Shown here one piece after another: positions 6,650 through 13,596 of a DNA stretch of 22,643 nt. This DNA comes from JABDOU01 sp041609995 (GTDB lineage Bacteria > Actinomycetota > Acidimicrobiia > Spongiisociales > SHLN01), in NCBI GenBank assembly GCA_041609995.1, contig JBFIPU010000040.1:1-22643 (forward strand), read 5' to 3'. Under the pieces are notes generated by a model. It was given only the letters and a program-made list of their open reading frames with translations. It was not told where the DNA came from and made no database searches. Both the position numbers and the translations under genes were made by a program. Within the stretch, counting starts at the first letter, position 1. Each line of letters opens with the position of its first letter.

Positions 6650-8902
6650 TCACCAGCCGCTGCCGCCGCCTCCTCCGAACCCGCCTCCTCCGAACCCGCC
6701 GAAGCCCCCAAAGCTGCCGCTGGACCAGTTGCTCCCGCCCCACGATGAACCGCCACCTGTCGAGCCGCCCCAACTGCCGCCGCCGTATCCACCGAACCAG
6801 CTGTCCCGGTCGCCCGACCAGGAGGTGTCGTGGTAGATCGGTTCCCATCCGTACTGTCCGGCATTGCCCCGGGTCAGTATCCAGTGGTAGTAGAACACCG
6901 TGAAGGGATCGAAGGCTCCGATTCCGGCCGGGATCGGACGTCCGGTCCAAGAATCCTGTTGCTCCCGGGTCCCGGCATGGGCGAGCTCGGGGGCGAAGCG
7001 GTCGGCATCGGTGATTTTGCTTCGCGCCAGCGCCTGCCGTTGGGCGGCGTAGGCCAGCGCAAACGCACGGGGGCCCCGGGGATCGCTCGCGCCGAAGGCG
7101 GCGGCCACGTCTGCGTAGCTTCCCTCCAGCCCAAGGTCGGCCAGGGCTTTCCGGGCCTGGAGCCACCGGCGCATGGCCTGGGCCGGCTCCAGGGAGATGG
7201 CCAGCACCCCGGCGATCGATCGCCGGGAGTCACCCTCCACGCCGTGGGCCACCAGCTCGGCGTTGAGCTCTTCGTAAACCTCGAAGGCGTTGGCGCGGGC
7301 GCGCATCATCGCCGCCGCGATGGAAATCGGCAGACCCAGTCGATCCGCATGTCGGCGGATCGCCTTGATCTGGCGCTGGGAGCTGAGCCCGGCGATGGCG
7401 TATTCTGACGATTGGTTGGGGTCGAGCCCGTTGGCGCGGTTCTTTCGGTAGGCGGCCACGAAGTCGGCGACGTCAGTTTCGTCGTGGTTGAGTAGCAGTA
7501 ATGCCGCCAGGGCATCGAGGTCGATGCCGTCGCGCTTGAGGGCGGCTCCGAGGTGGTCGAGGTCGCTCCGGACCCGCTCGTACGCCTCGGCTGATCGATC
7601 TGTGTCGTCCTGCAGATCGGCGAGGGCGGCTGCAACCGCCGGGCGGGCGGGGGTGGCCGGTAGGCGCTCGTACAACGCCTCGAGGCGGCGCACCTTGTCG
7701 TCGGCAGTGGCATACGCCTCTTCGAGGGCGGAGATCGCCCCGGTCAGATCGGCATCGGACTTGAACGTCGGCACGGCCTTGACGAAGCGTTCTCCCCGGT
7801 CTGTGATGATGGCCCCTCCGACCGGGGTCTCCTGCAGTTGTTGGATGATTTGCTGTCCGACCTGGTTGCGCGCCTCCGCCACACGGTAGGGACGCTGGCT
7901 GTCGACCAACACCCGCAGTTCCTGCAGGCGCACCGAGAACACTTCCTCGTCACCTACCGGCACATCGAGGGCAGCGCGGGCCACGGCCTGGACGCCCTCG
8001 TCCGTCAGCTGGCCTTCCCCGGAAGCTGCCAGCTCCAGTGGCACCTCGGTCTCGGCCTCCAGCCGGGCGACATCCAGGACGTCGATGAGGCCACCCGCCC
8101 ACAGGGCCGTCGCCTCCGACTGGGAGATGGGCTCGGCGGCGATGAACTTCGCCAGGGCTCGCTCCGCCTCGAAGACCGTGAGCTCCGGGGTCGGGCCGGT
8201 CGCATTGAATGGAACGCCATATTCCGCGGTGGTGGGAAGCTCTGCCCCCGAGACCCGCAAGCGCTCCAACTCTCCGTCGACCAGCTCCGTTCTGGCCGCC
8301 ATCACCTCTCGGCGCTCCTTGCGACGCCAGGCCACGAGCGCCCCGCCTCCCAGCCCAACGATGGCGAGGGCCGCCACCGAAAGGCCCACCCAGAGACCGG
8401 CGTTGGAGCTCCGTTCGCCCTCGGCATAGGCGGTGAGCGCCTCTTCGAGGCGCGTCATGATGGCGACGATGCCACCGTCGAAATCGCCACCGGCAAAGAA
8501 CCCGTCCCCGGCGGAGGCGATATCGCTCGGGTCCCGAGGGAAATCCTCGAAGCCGTTCCCCAGCTCGACCCACGTCTCGCGCTCGGCGAGGTTGATGACA
8601 ACGATGACGCCTTGGCCCGAAGTCGCTTCGGTCGTACCGCCCACTTGCCAGCGTTCCCCGATGTCTCGCGCAAAGGCTTGCGACGACATGTCCTCGGTGG
8701 TGGTGGTCGTGACGACCGCGATTTGGCTGCCGGTGCCATCCACGACCCGTGCGATTGCTTGCTCGACCGCCGCATCGTCGTCGACGATGCCGGCCGCATC
8801 CGTCAGGTATCCGCTCGGCTGATCTGGTACCTGAGCTGTGACGCCCGATGGCAGGACCAGCACGAGGAAGAGAACGAGCACCGACACTCTCGTGAATCGC
8901 AT
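6650..8902 (-). CDS. Membrane-anchored TPM-domain protein with long helical and Gly/Trp-rich tail
   Basis: A 750-residue protein. It has a signal peptide (1-23, charged MRFTR then a Leu/Val core), an extracytoplasmic TPM domain (about 29-160, containing GSQIAVVTTTTTED and GVIVVINLAERETWVELGNG, as in YgcG-like proteins), a transmembrane helix near 169-192 followed by RRKERRE, a mostly helical region of about 480 residues without recognised motifs, and a C-terminal tail of about 55 residues made mostly of Gly, Ser, Trp and Phe. TPM proteins have been linked to membrane-protein quality control and photosystem repair elsewhere; the role here is unknown. A TTG at 8920 is in frame, but ATG 8902 gives a better signal peptide and follows a -10 box by seven bases. 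Confidence 0.82.
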   Translation of the reverse strand: MRFTRVSVLVLFLVLVLPSGVTAQVPDQPSGYLTDAAGIVDDDAAVEQAIARVVDGTGSQIAVVTTTTTEDMSSQAFARDIGERWQVGGTTEATSGQGVIVVINLAERETWVELGNGFEDFPRDPSDIASAGDGFFAGGDFDGGIVAIMTRLEEALTAYAEGERSSNAGLWVGLSVAALAIVGLGGGALVAWRRKERREVMAARTELVDGELERLRVSGAELPTTAEYGVPFNATGPTPELTVFEAERALAKFIAAEPISQSEATALWAGGLIDVLDVARLEAETEVPLELAASGEGQLTDEGVQAVARAALDVPVGDEEVFSVRLQELRVLVDSQRPYRVAEARNQVGQQIIQQLQETPVGGAIITDRGERFVKAVPTFKSDADLTGAISALEEAYATADDKVRRLEALYERLPATPARPAVAAALADLQDDTDRSAEAYERVRSDLDHLGAALKRDGIDLDALAALLLLNHDETDVADFVAAYRKNRANGLDPNQSSEYAIAGLSSQRQIKAIRRHADRLGLPISIAAAMMRARANAFEVYEELNAELVAHGVEGDSRRSIAGVLAISLEPAQAMRRWLQARKALADLGLEGSYADVAAAFGASDPRGPRAFALAYAAQRQALARSKITDADRFAPELAHAGTREQQDSWTGRPIPAGIGAFDPFTVFYYHWILTRGNAGQYGWEPIYHDTSWSGDRDSWFGGYGGGSWGGSTGGGSSWGGSNWSSGSFGGFGGFGGGGFGGGGGSGW

Positions 8903-8909
8903 GCGAGAG

Positions 8910-8915
8910 ACGTTA
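8910..8915 (-). promoter_or_regulatory. -10 box for the TPM-domain gene
   Basis: Minus-strand TAACGT (8915-8910) fits TANNNT and ends seven bases before ATG 8902, pointing to a leaderless or near-leaderless transcript. No clear -35 box. It supports ATG 8902 over TTG 8920. Confidence 0.45.
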
Positions 8916-8950
8916 GCCAATGAAGCAGGCCGGCACCCGCCCGGCCGAGA

Positions 8951-10021
8951 TCAGGGGCCGATGGTCTCCGATCGACGGGCTTGCCGGTTGAGATAGGCGC
9001 GGTCCACGGTGAGGCCATTGCCGATTCCGGCCGGCACATCGAGACCGGCCCGGCTCGGCAACCAGCCGGGCTTGACGATGTCGCGACCCCACCTCCCGAA
9101 GAAGTGGGCGAGGGGACCGGGCTCACTTCCGGTGGCGGCCGCCAGCAACGCGGCCTGGCCGGCAGACAACAGCGTCGAGCCCCGGGTGTCGACCAATGTT
9201 TCCAAGTGATGTTCCAAGCAATAGGCGGTGACGTCGAGAAGCGGGCCGACGCCGCCGAACGAGTCGGCATCGAGGACGACCCCTGCCAGGTGGGATCGCA
9301 CGGCTCGGTCGACCTGGCGCCATCCGGCCGCCCGACCCCAGACGGCCGACCCGGCACTTCTGGTCAGCTCGATCGTGGCGTCCAGGTCGGCTTCGTCGAA
9401 AGGATCGATGATCCCTTCGACGTCGAGTGGGACGAGCTGTCGGAACACCGCGGTCTCGGTTGGATGGAACGAACCACTGGCATCCGCCATGATCCGCGCA
9501 TCCGGGAAATGCGCCCGCAGCTCGCTGATCGGTTCGACCTCCCACCCCGGTGAGATGACCACCTGCAGCACATCGGCGCCCTGATTCACCTTGTCCGCGG
9601 CCGATTCGAGCAGTTCTTCCAAAGTATTTGGAATTCTTATTTTGGCACGGAACGTGAGGTTTTCCCGTCCGCCCCCGAGAGCGTCGAGTACGTGCGAGTC
9701 GCACGAGCGGGCATAGAGATCCCACACCGCCATCTCGAGAGCCATTTTCGTGCGCGGGTGGCCGTGCAACTGCTCGAGGCGCAGGCCGATCCCGGTGGGG
9801 TGGATCAGTGGCGCCCGCAGCAGCTGTGGGGCGGCAAAACGTTCGGCGAAAATCCATGCACTATCTACGAATTCTCGGGCGTCCCACGGGGTGGCGCCCA
9901 CGGCCGCTTCCGCCCATCCGTGGTGCCCCTCACTCGTGACCTGGATGACAAGGGCCCGCCCTCGGCCGCCGTCGGAGCGCGTCAGGTCGACGTCGTGCAG
10001 TGTGATCGAGTCGACTTGCAT
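8951..10021 (-). CDS. Enolase-superfamily protein related to o-succinylbenzoate synthase, active site degenerate
   Basis: A 356-residue protein aligning along its length with MenC-type o-succinylbenzoate synthases and related racemases. Shared landmarks are KMALEMAVWDLYARS (about 92-106), ISPGWEVEPI (156-165), MADAS with D180, a DPFDEADL segment with D206, and a C-terminal barrel with GG near 255. The expected catalytic KxK before PGW is QVV (153-155); the second metal ligand Glu is Asp (D206); the third (LDES in the family) is WGRA (228-231); and the second catalytic lysine region reads LDADSFGG with no lysine. MenC activity is therefore doubtful even though menF and menD lie nearby. It may be a pseudoenzyme or have a new function. 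The frame is open throughout, so it is not an obvious pseudogene. Confidence 0.75.
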   Translation of the reverse strand: MQVDSITLHDVDLTRSDGGRGRALVIQVTSEGHHGWAEAAVGATPWDAREFVDSAWIFAERFAAPQLLRAPLIHPTGIGLRLEQLHGHPRTKMALEMAVWDLYARSCDSHVLDALGGGRENLTFRAKIRIPNTLEELLESAADKVNQGADVLQVVISPGWEVEPISELRAHFPDARIMADASGSFHPTETAVFRQLVPLDVEGIIDPFDEADLDATIELTRSAGSAVWGRAAGWRQVDRAVRSHLAGVVLDADSFGGVGPLLDVTAYCLEHHLETLVDTRGSTLLSAGQAALLAAATGSEPGPLAHFFGRWGRDIVKPGWLPSRAGLDVPAGIGNGLTVDRAYLNRQARRSETIGP

Positions 10022-10109
10022 TTTGGCACCGCCCAGTTAGCCCGTTCATCAGTAAACGCGCATCGTGGTCACTGCGCAATGGGGAGCGTCCTGAAATCGC
10101 CGGAGGCAG

Positions 10110-10137
10110 TTGGCGGGACCCAGTTATTCGATAGTAT
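10110..10137 (+). promoter_or_regulatory. Promoter of the archaeal-type MAT gene
   Basis: A -35-like TTGGCG (10110-10115, four of six to TTGACA) and a -10 TAGTAT (10132-10137) are 16 bases apart. Transcription would begin near 10143, giving a leader of about 107 bases whose first bases form the outer stem described next. Confidence 0.5.
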
Positions 10138-10141
10138 TCGT

Positions 10142-10249
10142 GTCCCAACCCACCACCAACGCGGCCCCGGCACTCGTGCCGGGGTTGCGTTTGTCTGGGA
10201 CCCGACCGGCGCGTGCCGCTTGGCGGGCGCGCTGTCTAACCTCGCAGGC
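10142..10249 (+). promoter_or_regulatory. Folded 5' leader of the MAT gene (candidate cis-regulatory RNA)
   Basis: GTCCCA (10142-10147) pairs with TGGGAC (10196-10201), enclosing a 15-base-pair hairpin: AACGCGGCCCCGGCA (10158-10172) with TGCCGGGGTTGCGTT (10177-10191), loop CTCG, two central G-U pairs. A second hairpin of about 12 pairs with one bulge spans 10207-10233 and ends 16 bases before the start codon. Further upstream GGGAC (10115-10119) could also pair with GTCCC, but it lies in the promoter. I do not recognise the SAM-I/II/IV core motifs. A SAM-sensing or attenuating leader is an inference from its position. Confidence 0.5.
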
Positions 10250-11398
10250 ATGATCTATTTCACGACGGCTCGCCCGCCGTTTGCGCCACCGGTCGAATTC
10301 GTCGAGCGCAAAGGCCTGGGTCATCCCGATACGATCTGCGACGCGGTCGCCGAGGAGCTCTGCCGGTATCTCGCGCGCGGCTATCTGGCCCGGCTCGGGA
10401 CCGTCGAAGCGTTCAACGTCGACAAAGCGATCCTGGCCGCCGGCTCGGTCGACATCGGATACGGCGGTGGAGTGGTAGAGACGAAGGCCCGGCTGATCGT
10501 CGTCGGCAAGGCCGACCTCACCCGCTGGACGCCTGATCGGCATGAGCTGATCGGGGTCGTGACCACCAAGCTGCAGGAGCTGTTGCCCGACGCCGACCTC
10601 ACCGAGTCGTTCGATGTCGACGTGTGGCTGAGCCCCTCTTCGGTCGACCTCTCGGCTGTTGTCTCGGGCCGGGGCCTCGAGGATGTGCCGCTGGCGAACG
10701 ACACCTCGTTTGCAGCGGTCTCCCTGCCTCGCTCTCCCCTCGAGGAGCTGGTGTTCGAGACCGAGTCACACCTCAACGGGAAGGCGTTTCGATCCCAGGT
10801 GCCGGTGGGACGTGATGTCAAAGTGATGGGTGCCCGCAGCGATGGGTTCGAGATCACCATTGCCGCTCCCGTCATGGCCGACCAGGTAGAAGGCCCGGCT
10901 GATTACAAGGAGGCGGTGGTGGCGATCGCCGACGAGGCCAAGAAGGTCGCCGAGCACCTGGTGGGCGATGCCGAGATCTCGGTCAACAAGGCCGACAACG
11001 ACGACACCCCCTACTTGTCACTGACCGGGACCAGTGCCGAACAGGGCGACGACGGGCAGGTCGGTCGGGGGAACCGATTTGGAGGCCTGATCACCCCGTA
11101 TCGAGCCATGAGCCTGGAGGCGGCGTGCGGAAAGAACCCCGCCGCCCATGTCGGCAAGACCTACCACGCGGCAGCATGGGATATCGCCGGCCGGGTCGTC
11201 GAGGACACCGGCGCGACAGAGGCCACCGTGCGCTTGCTGTCGCAAATCGGAAGCCCGGTGACCCAGCCGCTGGCGGCCCACATCGAGTATGCGGGTGAGG
11301 CGAGCGAAAACGACCTCATCGACATTGCCCAAGATGCTTTGGCCGATTGGAGAGGCATTCAGGATCGGTTGATCGACGGCGAGTACACCCTCTACTGA
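10250..11398 (+). CDS. Archaeal-type S-adenosylmethionine synthetase (methionine adenosyltransferase)
   Basis: Makes S-adenosylmethionine from methionine and ATP. The 382-residue protein belongs to the archaeal MAT family, not the bacterial MetK family. It has VERKGLGHPDTICDAVAE (18-35), GTSAEQGDDGQVGRGNR near 260-276, and GLITPYRAMSLEAACGKNPAAHVGK close behind; archaeal enzymes are about 400 residues with the same motifs. Bacterial MetK motifs (such as GAGDQG, GGGAFSGKD) are absent. ATG 10250 is chosen because MIYF followed by the ERKGxGHPD motif matches family starts; the open frame to 9692 upstream is only antisense to the MenC-like gene. Whether a bacterial metK also exists in the genome cannot be told. 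It ends convergent with the rhodanese gene, with no clear terminator in the 81-base gap. Confidence 0.92.
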   Translation: MIYFTTARPPFAPPVEFVERKGLGHPDTICDAVAEELCRYLARGYLARLGTVEAFNVDKAILAAGSVDIGYGGGVVETKARLIVVGKADLTRWTPDRHELIGVVTTKLQELLPDADLTESFDVDVWLSPSSVDLSAVVSGRGLEDVPLANDTSFAAVSLPRSPLEELVFETESHLNGKAFRSQVPVGRDVKVMGARSDGFEITIAAPVMADQVEGPADYKEAVVAIADEAKKVAEHLVGDAEISVNKADNDDTPYLSLTGTSAEQGDDGQVGRGNRFGGLITPYRAMSLEAACGKNPAAHVGKTYHAAAWDIAGRVVEDTGATEATVRLLSQIGSPVTQPLAAHIEYAGEASENDLIDIAQDALADWRGIQDRLIDGEYTLY

Positions 11399-11479
11399 GC
11401 ATCGACTGACCACCGATTGGGCGCGCGTATGGTCGCGGGCTGGTGGGCCAGTGAAAGGCTGGACAAGGCCGAAGCGGGC

Positions 11480-11878
11480 TCAGTAGTCGATCAACTCGGC
11501 CACGGGCAACCCGGCCGCTTTCCACGCCCGGAATCCACCGATGACATCGGCCGGGTTTCGATGCCCCATGCGGGCGAGGTGGTATGCCTTGAAGCTCGAC
11601 GAATAGCCGTCGTTGCACATGACGACGAGCTGAGCGCCGGTCACCAATCGTTCATCAGCGGCGTCGCCGAATGGGTCTGCGCGCCACTCGAGCACGCTGT
11701 TGGCAATGGCAACCGAGCCCGGAACGATCCCTTCGTTCTGGCGGTCGTGCACCGTCCGCGTGTCGACCAGCACGGCTCCCGTGCGCGTCGCTGCCAGCGC
11801 CTCTTCGGGCGTCAACCGTTCGATGGACCGGCGCGCTTCCTCCAGGAGATCATCGGCCGTCATGGGGCTCTCGGCCAT
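11480..11878 (-). CDS. Single-domain rhodanese (sulfurtransferase)
   Basis: A 132-residue protein with a single rhodanese domain after a helical N-terminus of about 20 residues. Motifs are VLVDTRTVHDRQNEGIVPGS (36-55), the active-site loop VVMCNDGYSSS with catalytic Cys88, and the family ending VIGGFRAWKAAGLP (112-125). Such proteins carry sulfane sulfur as a persulfide, and some handle selenium. It lies 25 bases downstream of the OsmC-like selenoprotein candidate on the same strand; it may be co-transcribed, but a -10 box in the gap suggests its own promoter too. ATG 11878 is chosen on that spacing; ATG 11863 is also possible. Confidence 0.9.
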   Translation of the reverse strand: MAESPMTADDLLEEARRSIERLTPEEALAATRTGAVLVDTRTVHDRQNEGIVPGSVAIANSVLEWRADPFGDAADERLVTGAQLVVMCNDGYSSSFKAYHLARMGHRNPADVIGGFRAWKAAGLPVAELIDY

Positions 11879-11884
11879 GTCTCG

Positions 11885-11890
11885 ACGCTA
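11885..11890 (-). promoter_or_regulatory. -10 box for the rhodanese gene
   Basis: Minus-strand TAGCGT (11890-11885) fits TANNNT and ends six bases before ATG 11878, the leaderless spacing seen at other genes in this window. No -35 box is recognised. Confidence 0.4.
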
Positions 11891-11903
11891 CACGCGTTCA
11901 GCC

Positions 11904-12374
11904 CTACGCGTACGTCATTTCTGTCGTGATGTCGATGGAGCCACCGATGCTGCGGGCGACCGGGCATTTGTCCTGGTGAAACCCCAGAACGCGCTCGACG
12001 GTTGCCCGATCTTTGTCGGTTTCGATCCCACTGAGCCGGTACGTCACGTGGATCCGCTTGATCACGAGAACGCCATTTTCCGATTCCACCTCGCCGACCG
12101 TATCTGATACGAGGTTGCCACCGTTTGCATTGATCTTGCGCGCCTCCAGCGCGCCCCCGAGGGTTCCCGTGAGTCAGCCGGCTGTGGCCGCGATCACCCA
12201 GTCGATGGTCGTCGCATCCGCCGGGAAGTCATCCATGGAAACGCCGTAGTGATCGGCGATGTCGGAATGAACTCCAAACGTGTGCGGCTCGTCCTTGGTC
12301 GGCAACCAGACGTGACGGATGGGCCCGCGTACCCGCTCCACCCGAATCCGGGCCGTGTACTTGACATCGCCCAC
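11904..12374 (-). CDS. OsmC-like protein, predicted selenoprotein (in-frame TGA = Sec67)
   Basis: Reads as one 156-residue OsmC/Ohr-family thiol peroxidase-like protein if TGA at 12176-12174 is translated. The TGA replaces the first conserved cysteine: the context is IAATAG-Sec-LTGTLGGALEAR, where relatives have Cys. The second conserved cysteine is Cys137 in DKCPVARSI. The frame is open from GTG 12374 to TAG at 11906-11904 with no other lesion, and family signatures lie on both sides (GVHSDIADHYGV before, GVLVIKRIHVTYRL and GSIDITTEM after). A good ribosome site, AAAGGA (12385-12380), sits five bases before GTG. A SECIS-like hairpin lies downstream of the TGA. OsmC-like selenoproteins have been predicted in bacteria before. 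The alternatives are a nonsense mutation or a sequencing error. Annotation software will usually split or truncate this gene. Confidence 0.82.
12138..12154 (-). promoter_or_regulatory. SECIS-like stem-loop downstream of the osmC TGA
   Basis: On the minus strand GCGCGC (12154-12149), loop TGGAG (12148-12144) and GCGCGC (12143-12138) form a perfect six-pair stem. The GG of the apical loop lies 27-28 bases after the TGA, within the spacing accepted for bacterial SECIS elements (E. coli fdhF has it at about 19-20). Caution: the same bases encode Gly-Ala-Leu-Glu-Ala-Arg, conserved in the family, so high-GC codon choice alone could produce the stem. Confidence 0.55.
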
Positions 12375-12379
12375 AGAGA

Positions 12380-12385
12380 TCCTTT
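12380..12385 (-). promoter_or_regulatory. Ribosome binding site of the OsmC-like gene
   Basis: Minus-strand AAAGGA (12385-12380) lies five bases upstream of GTG 12374. It fixes the start in the 28-base gap after the ABC permease gene and argues that the gene is translated despite the in-frame TGA. Confidence 0.6.
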
Positions 12386-12402
12386 CGTTCGGCGCCCCGA
12401 GA

Positions 12403-13596
12403 CTAGGAGACGCTGAACATCTCGCGCAGCCGCACGCGGTCCTTGAGCAGGCCGCCTCCAAAGACACGGGCGGCCAGCCGGAGAACCAGCCAAACCCCAA
12501 TCAGCTGTAATGCCAGGCTGAGCGCCACCTCCCATGCGGCGGCGAAGCCGAGAAGCATCCTGGGTGGCATGGTGATGGGAGCCGTGAACGGAATGAAACT
12601 GGCGATCTCCAACGCCAGGGTTTCCTTGCCGTCCAGTGCGGTGAACGAGATGAAGAACCCGACGAGGATCGGGATCATGACCGGGAAGGCGACCCCCTGG
12701 AGGTCCTCGACCTTCGAGATCGAGGACCCGATCACCGCATACACCGACGCGTAGAAGACATATCCGAGCAGGAACCACACGGTGACGGTGAGCACCGGTG
12801 CCAGCCCTCCGGTTTCGGGCAGCGGCAGATTGTCGGTGAAGATGTTGGCGACCAGGGCTGCCACGATGATGACACCGATCTGGATGAGGCCCGTCAGCCC
12901 GATTCCGAGGACCTTGCCGGCCAGGAGATCGACCGGCCGGATCGTGGACAACACGATCTCTACGACCCGGCTGCTCTTCTCGTTGACGACCGACATCGCC
13001 ACTGACAACCCGTAGGTGAGGATCGCCACGTAGAGCAGCATGCTGGAGATGTAGCTCAGAATGGCATTGGAGACCCCCGCCTCCTCGTTGAGAACGGTGA
13101 CGCGGGGCGGCTCGACATCGGCGATCAGCTGCAGTTCGAGAGGAGAAATGCCGGCGTCGTTGAACCGTTTGCCGACCTCGTAGCTGTAAAGGATCTGGGT
13201 GACCATGTCTCCGGTGGAGCCCGGCTGGGACTCGGAGATGATCTCCCGGCCGTCCACGATCGCGAGCTGCGCCTCACCGGAGGACACCAGGGCCACCGCC
13301 GTCTCCCGATCCGCCACCGCCATCGGCGCGAACTCGACGTCAGAGCGCAGCAGCTGTGAGCCGATCGCCACTTCGTCGCTCGAGACGACGGCCAGCTGCA
13401 GCATGATTTCCGTGCTACCGGCACCGGTGACGGCCACCGGCACGATTTCGGTTTCCTCGCCGAGGATCGCCGGGATGATCATGCCGGCCAGAATGCCGAG
13501 CACGAAGACTGCGGTGGAGATCTGGAACGCTCGGGACCGGAGCTGTTCGCTCAGCTCCCGAACGAGCACCAGCCGGACGGCGGCAGCCCGATTCAC
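12403..13596 (-). CDS. ABC-2 type exporter permease (NatB-like)
   Basis: A 397-residue membrane subunit. It has an N-terminal transmembrane helix (about 25-47), a large extracytoplasmic domain (about 50-180), then about five further hydrophobic helices between 183 and 380. The coupling segment NEKSSRVVEIVLSTIRPVDLLAGKVLG (about 204-230) is typical of NatB/YhaP-like ABC-2 permeases, which export sodium or other small compounds; the substrate is not predictable. The start is GTG 13596, whose GTGA overlaps the TGA stop of the ATPase gene by four bases, so the two are translationally coupled and form one transporter. The OsmC-like gene follows after 28 bases. Confidence 0.9.
   Translation of the reverse strand: MNRAAAVRLVLVRELSEQLRSRAFQISTAVFVLGILAGMIIPAILGEETEIVPVAVTGAGSTEIMLQLAVVSSDEVAIGSQLLRSDVEFAPMAVADRETAVALVSSGEAQLAIVDGREIISESQPGSTGDMVTQILYSYEVGKRFNDAGISPLELQLIADVEPPRVTVLNEEAGVSNAILSYISSMLLYVAILTYGLSVAMSVVNEKSSRVVEIVLSTIRPVDLLAGKVLGIGLTGLIQIGVIIVAALVANIFTDNLPLPETGGLAPVLTVTVWFLLGYVFYASVYAVIGSSISKVEDLQGVAFPVMIPILVGFFISFTALDGKETLALEIASFIPFTAPITMPPRMLLGFAAAWEVALSLALQLIGVWLVLRLAARVFGGGLLKDRVRLREMFSVS

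Noticed and set aside
9692..10249. Upstream extension of the MAT reading frame
   Set aside because: The extra 186 residues run antisense through the MenC-like gene and across the promoter and hairpin leader. Family members begin at the MIYF...ERKGxGHPD region.
12174..12500. OsmC gene as two separate short genes or a pseudogene
   Set aside because: The two pieces are in the same frame, each carries conserved OsmC sequence, and only one TGA at the catalytic Cys position separates them. A selenocysteine codon explains this better than decay, though a point mutation is not excluded.
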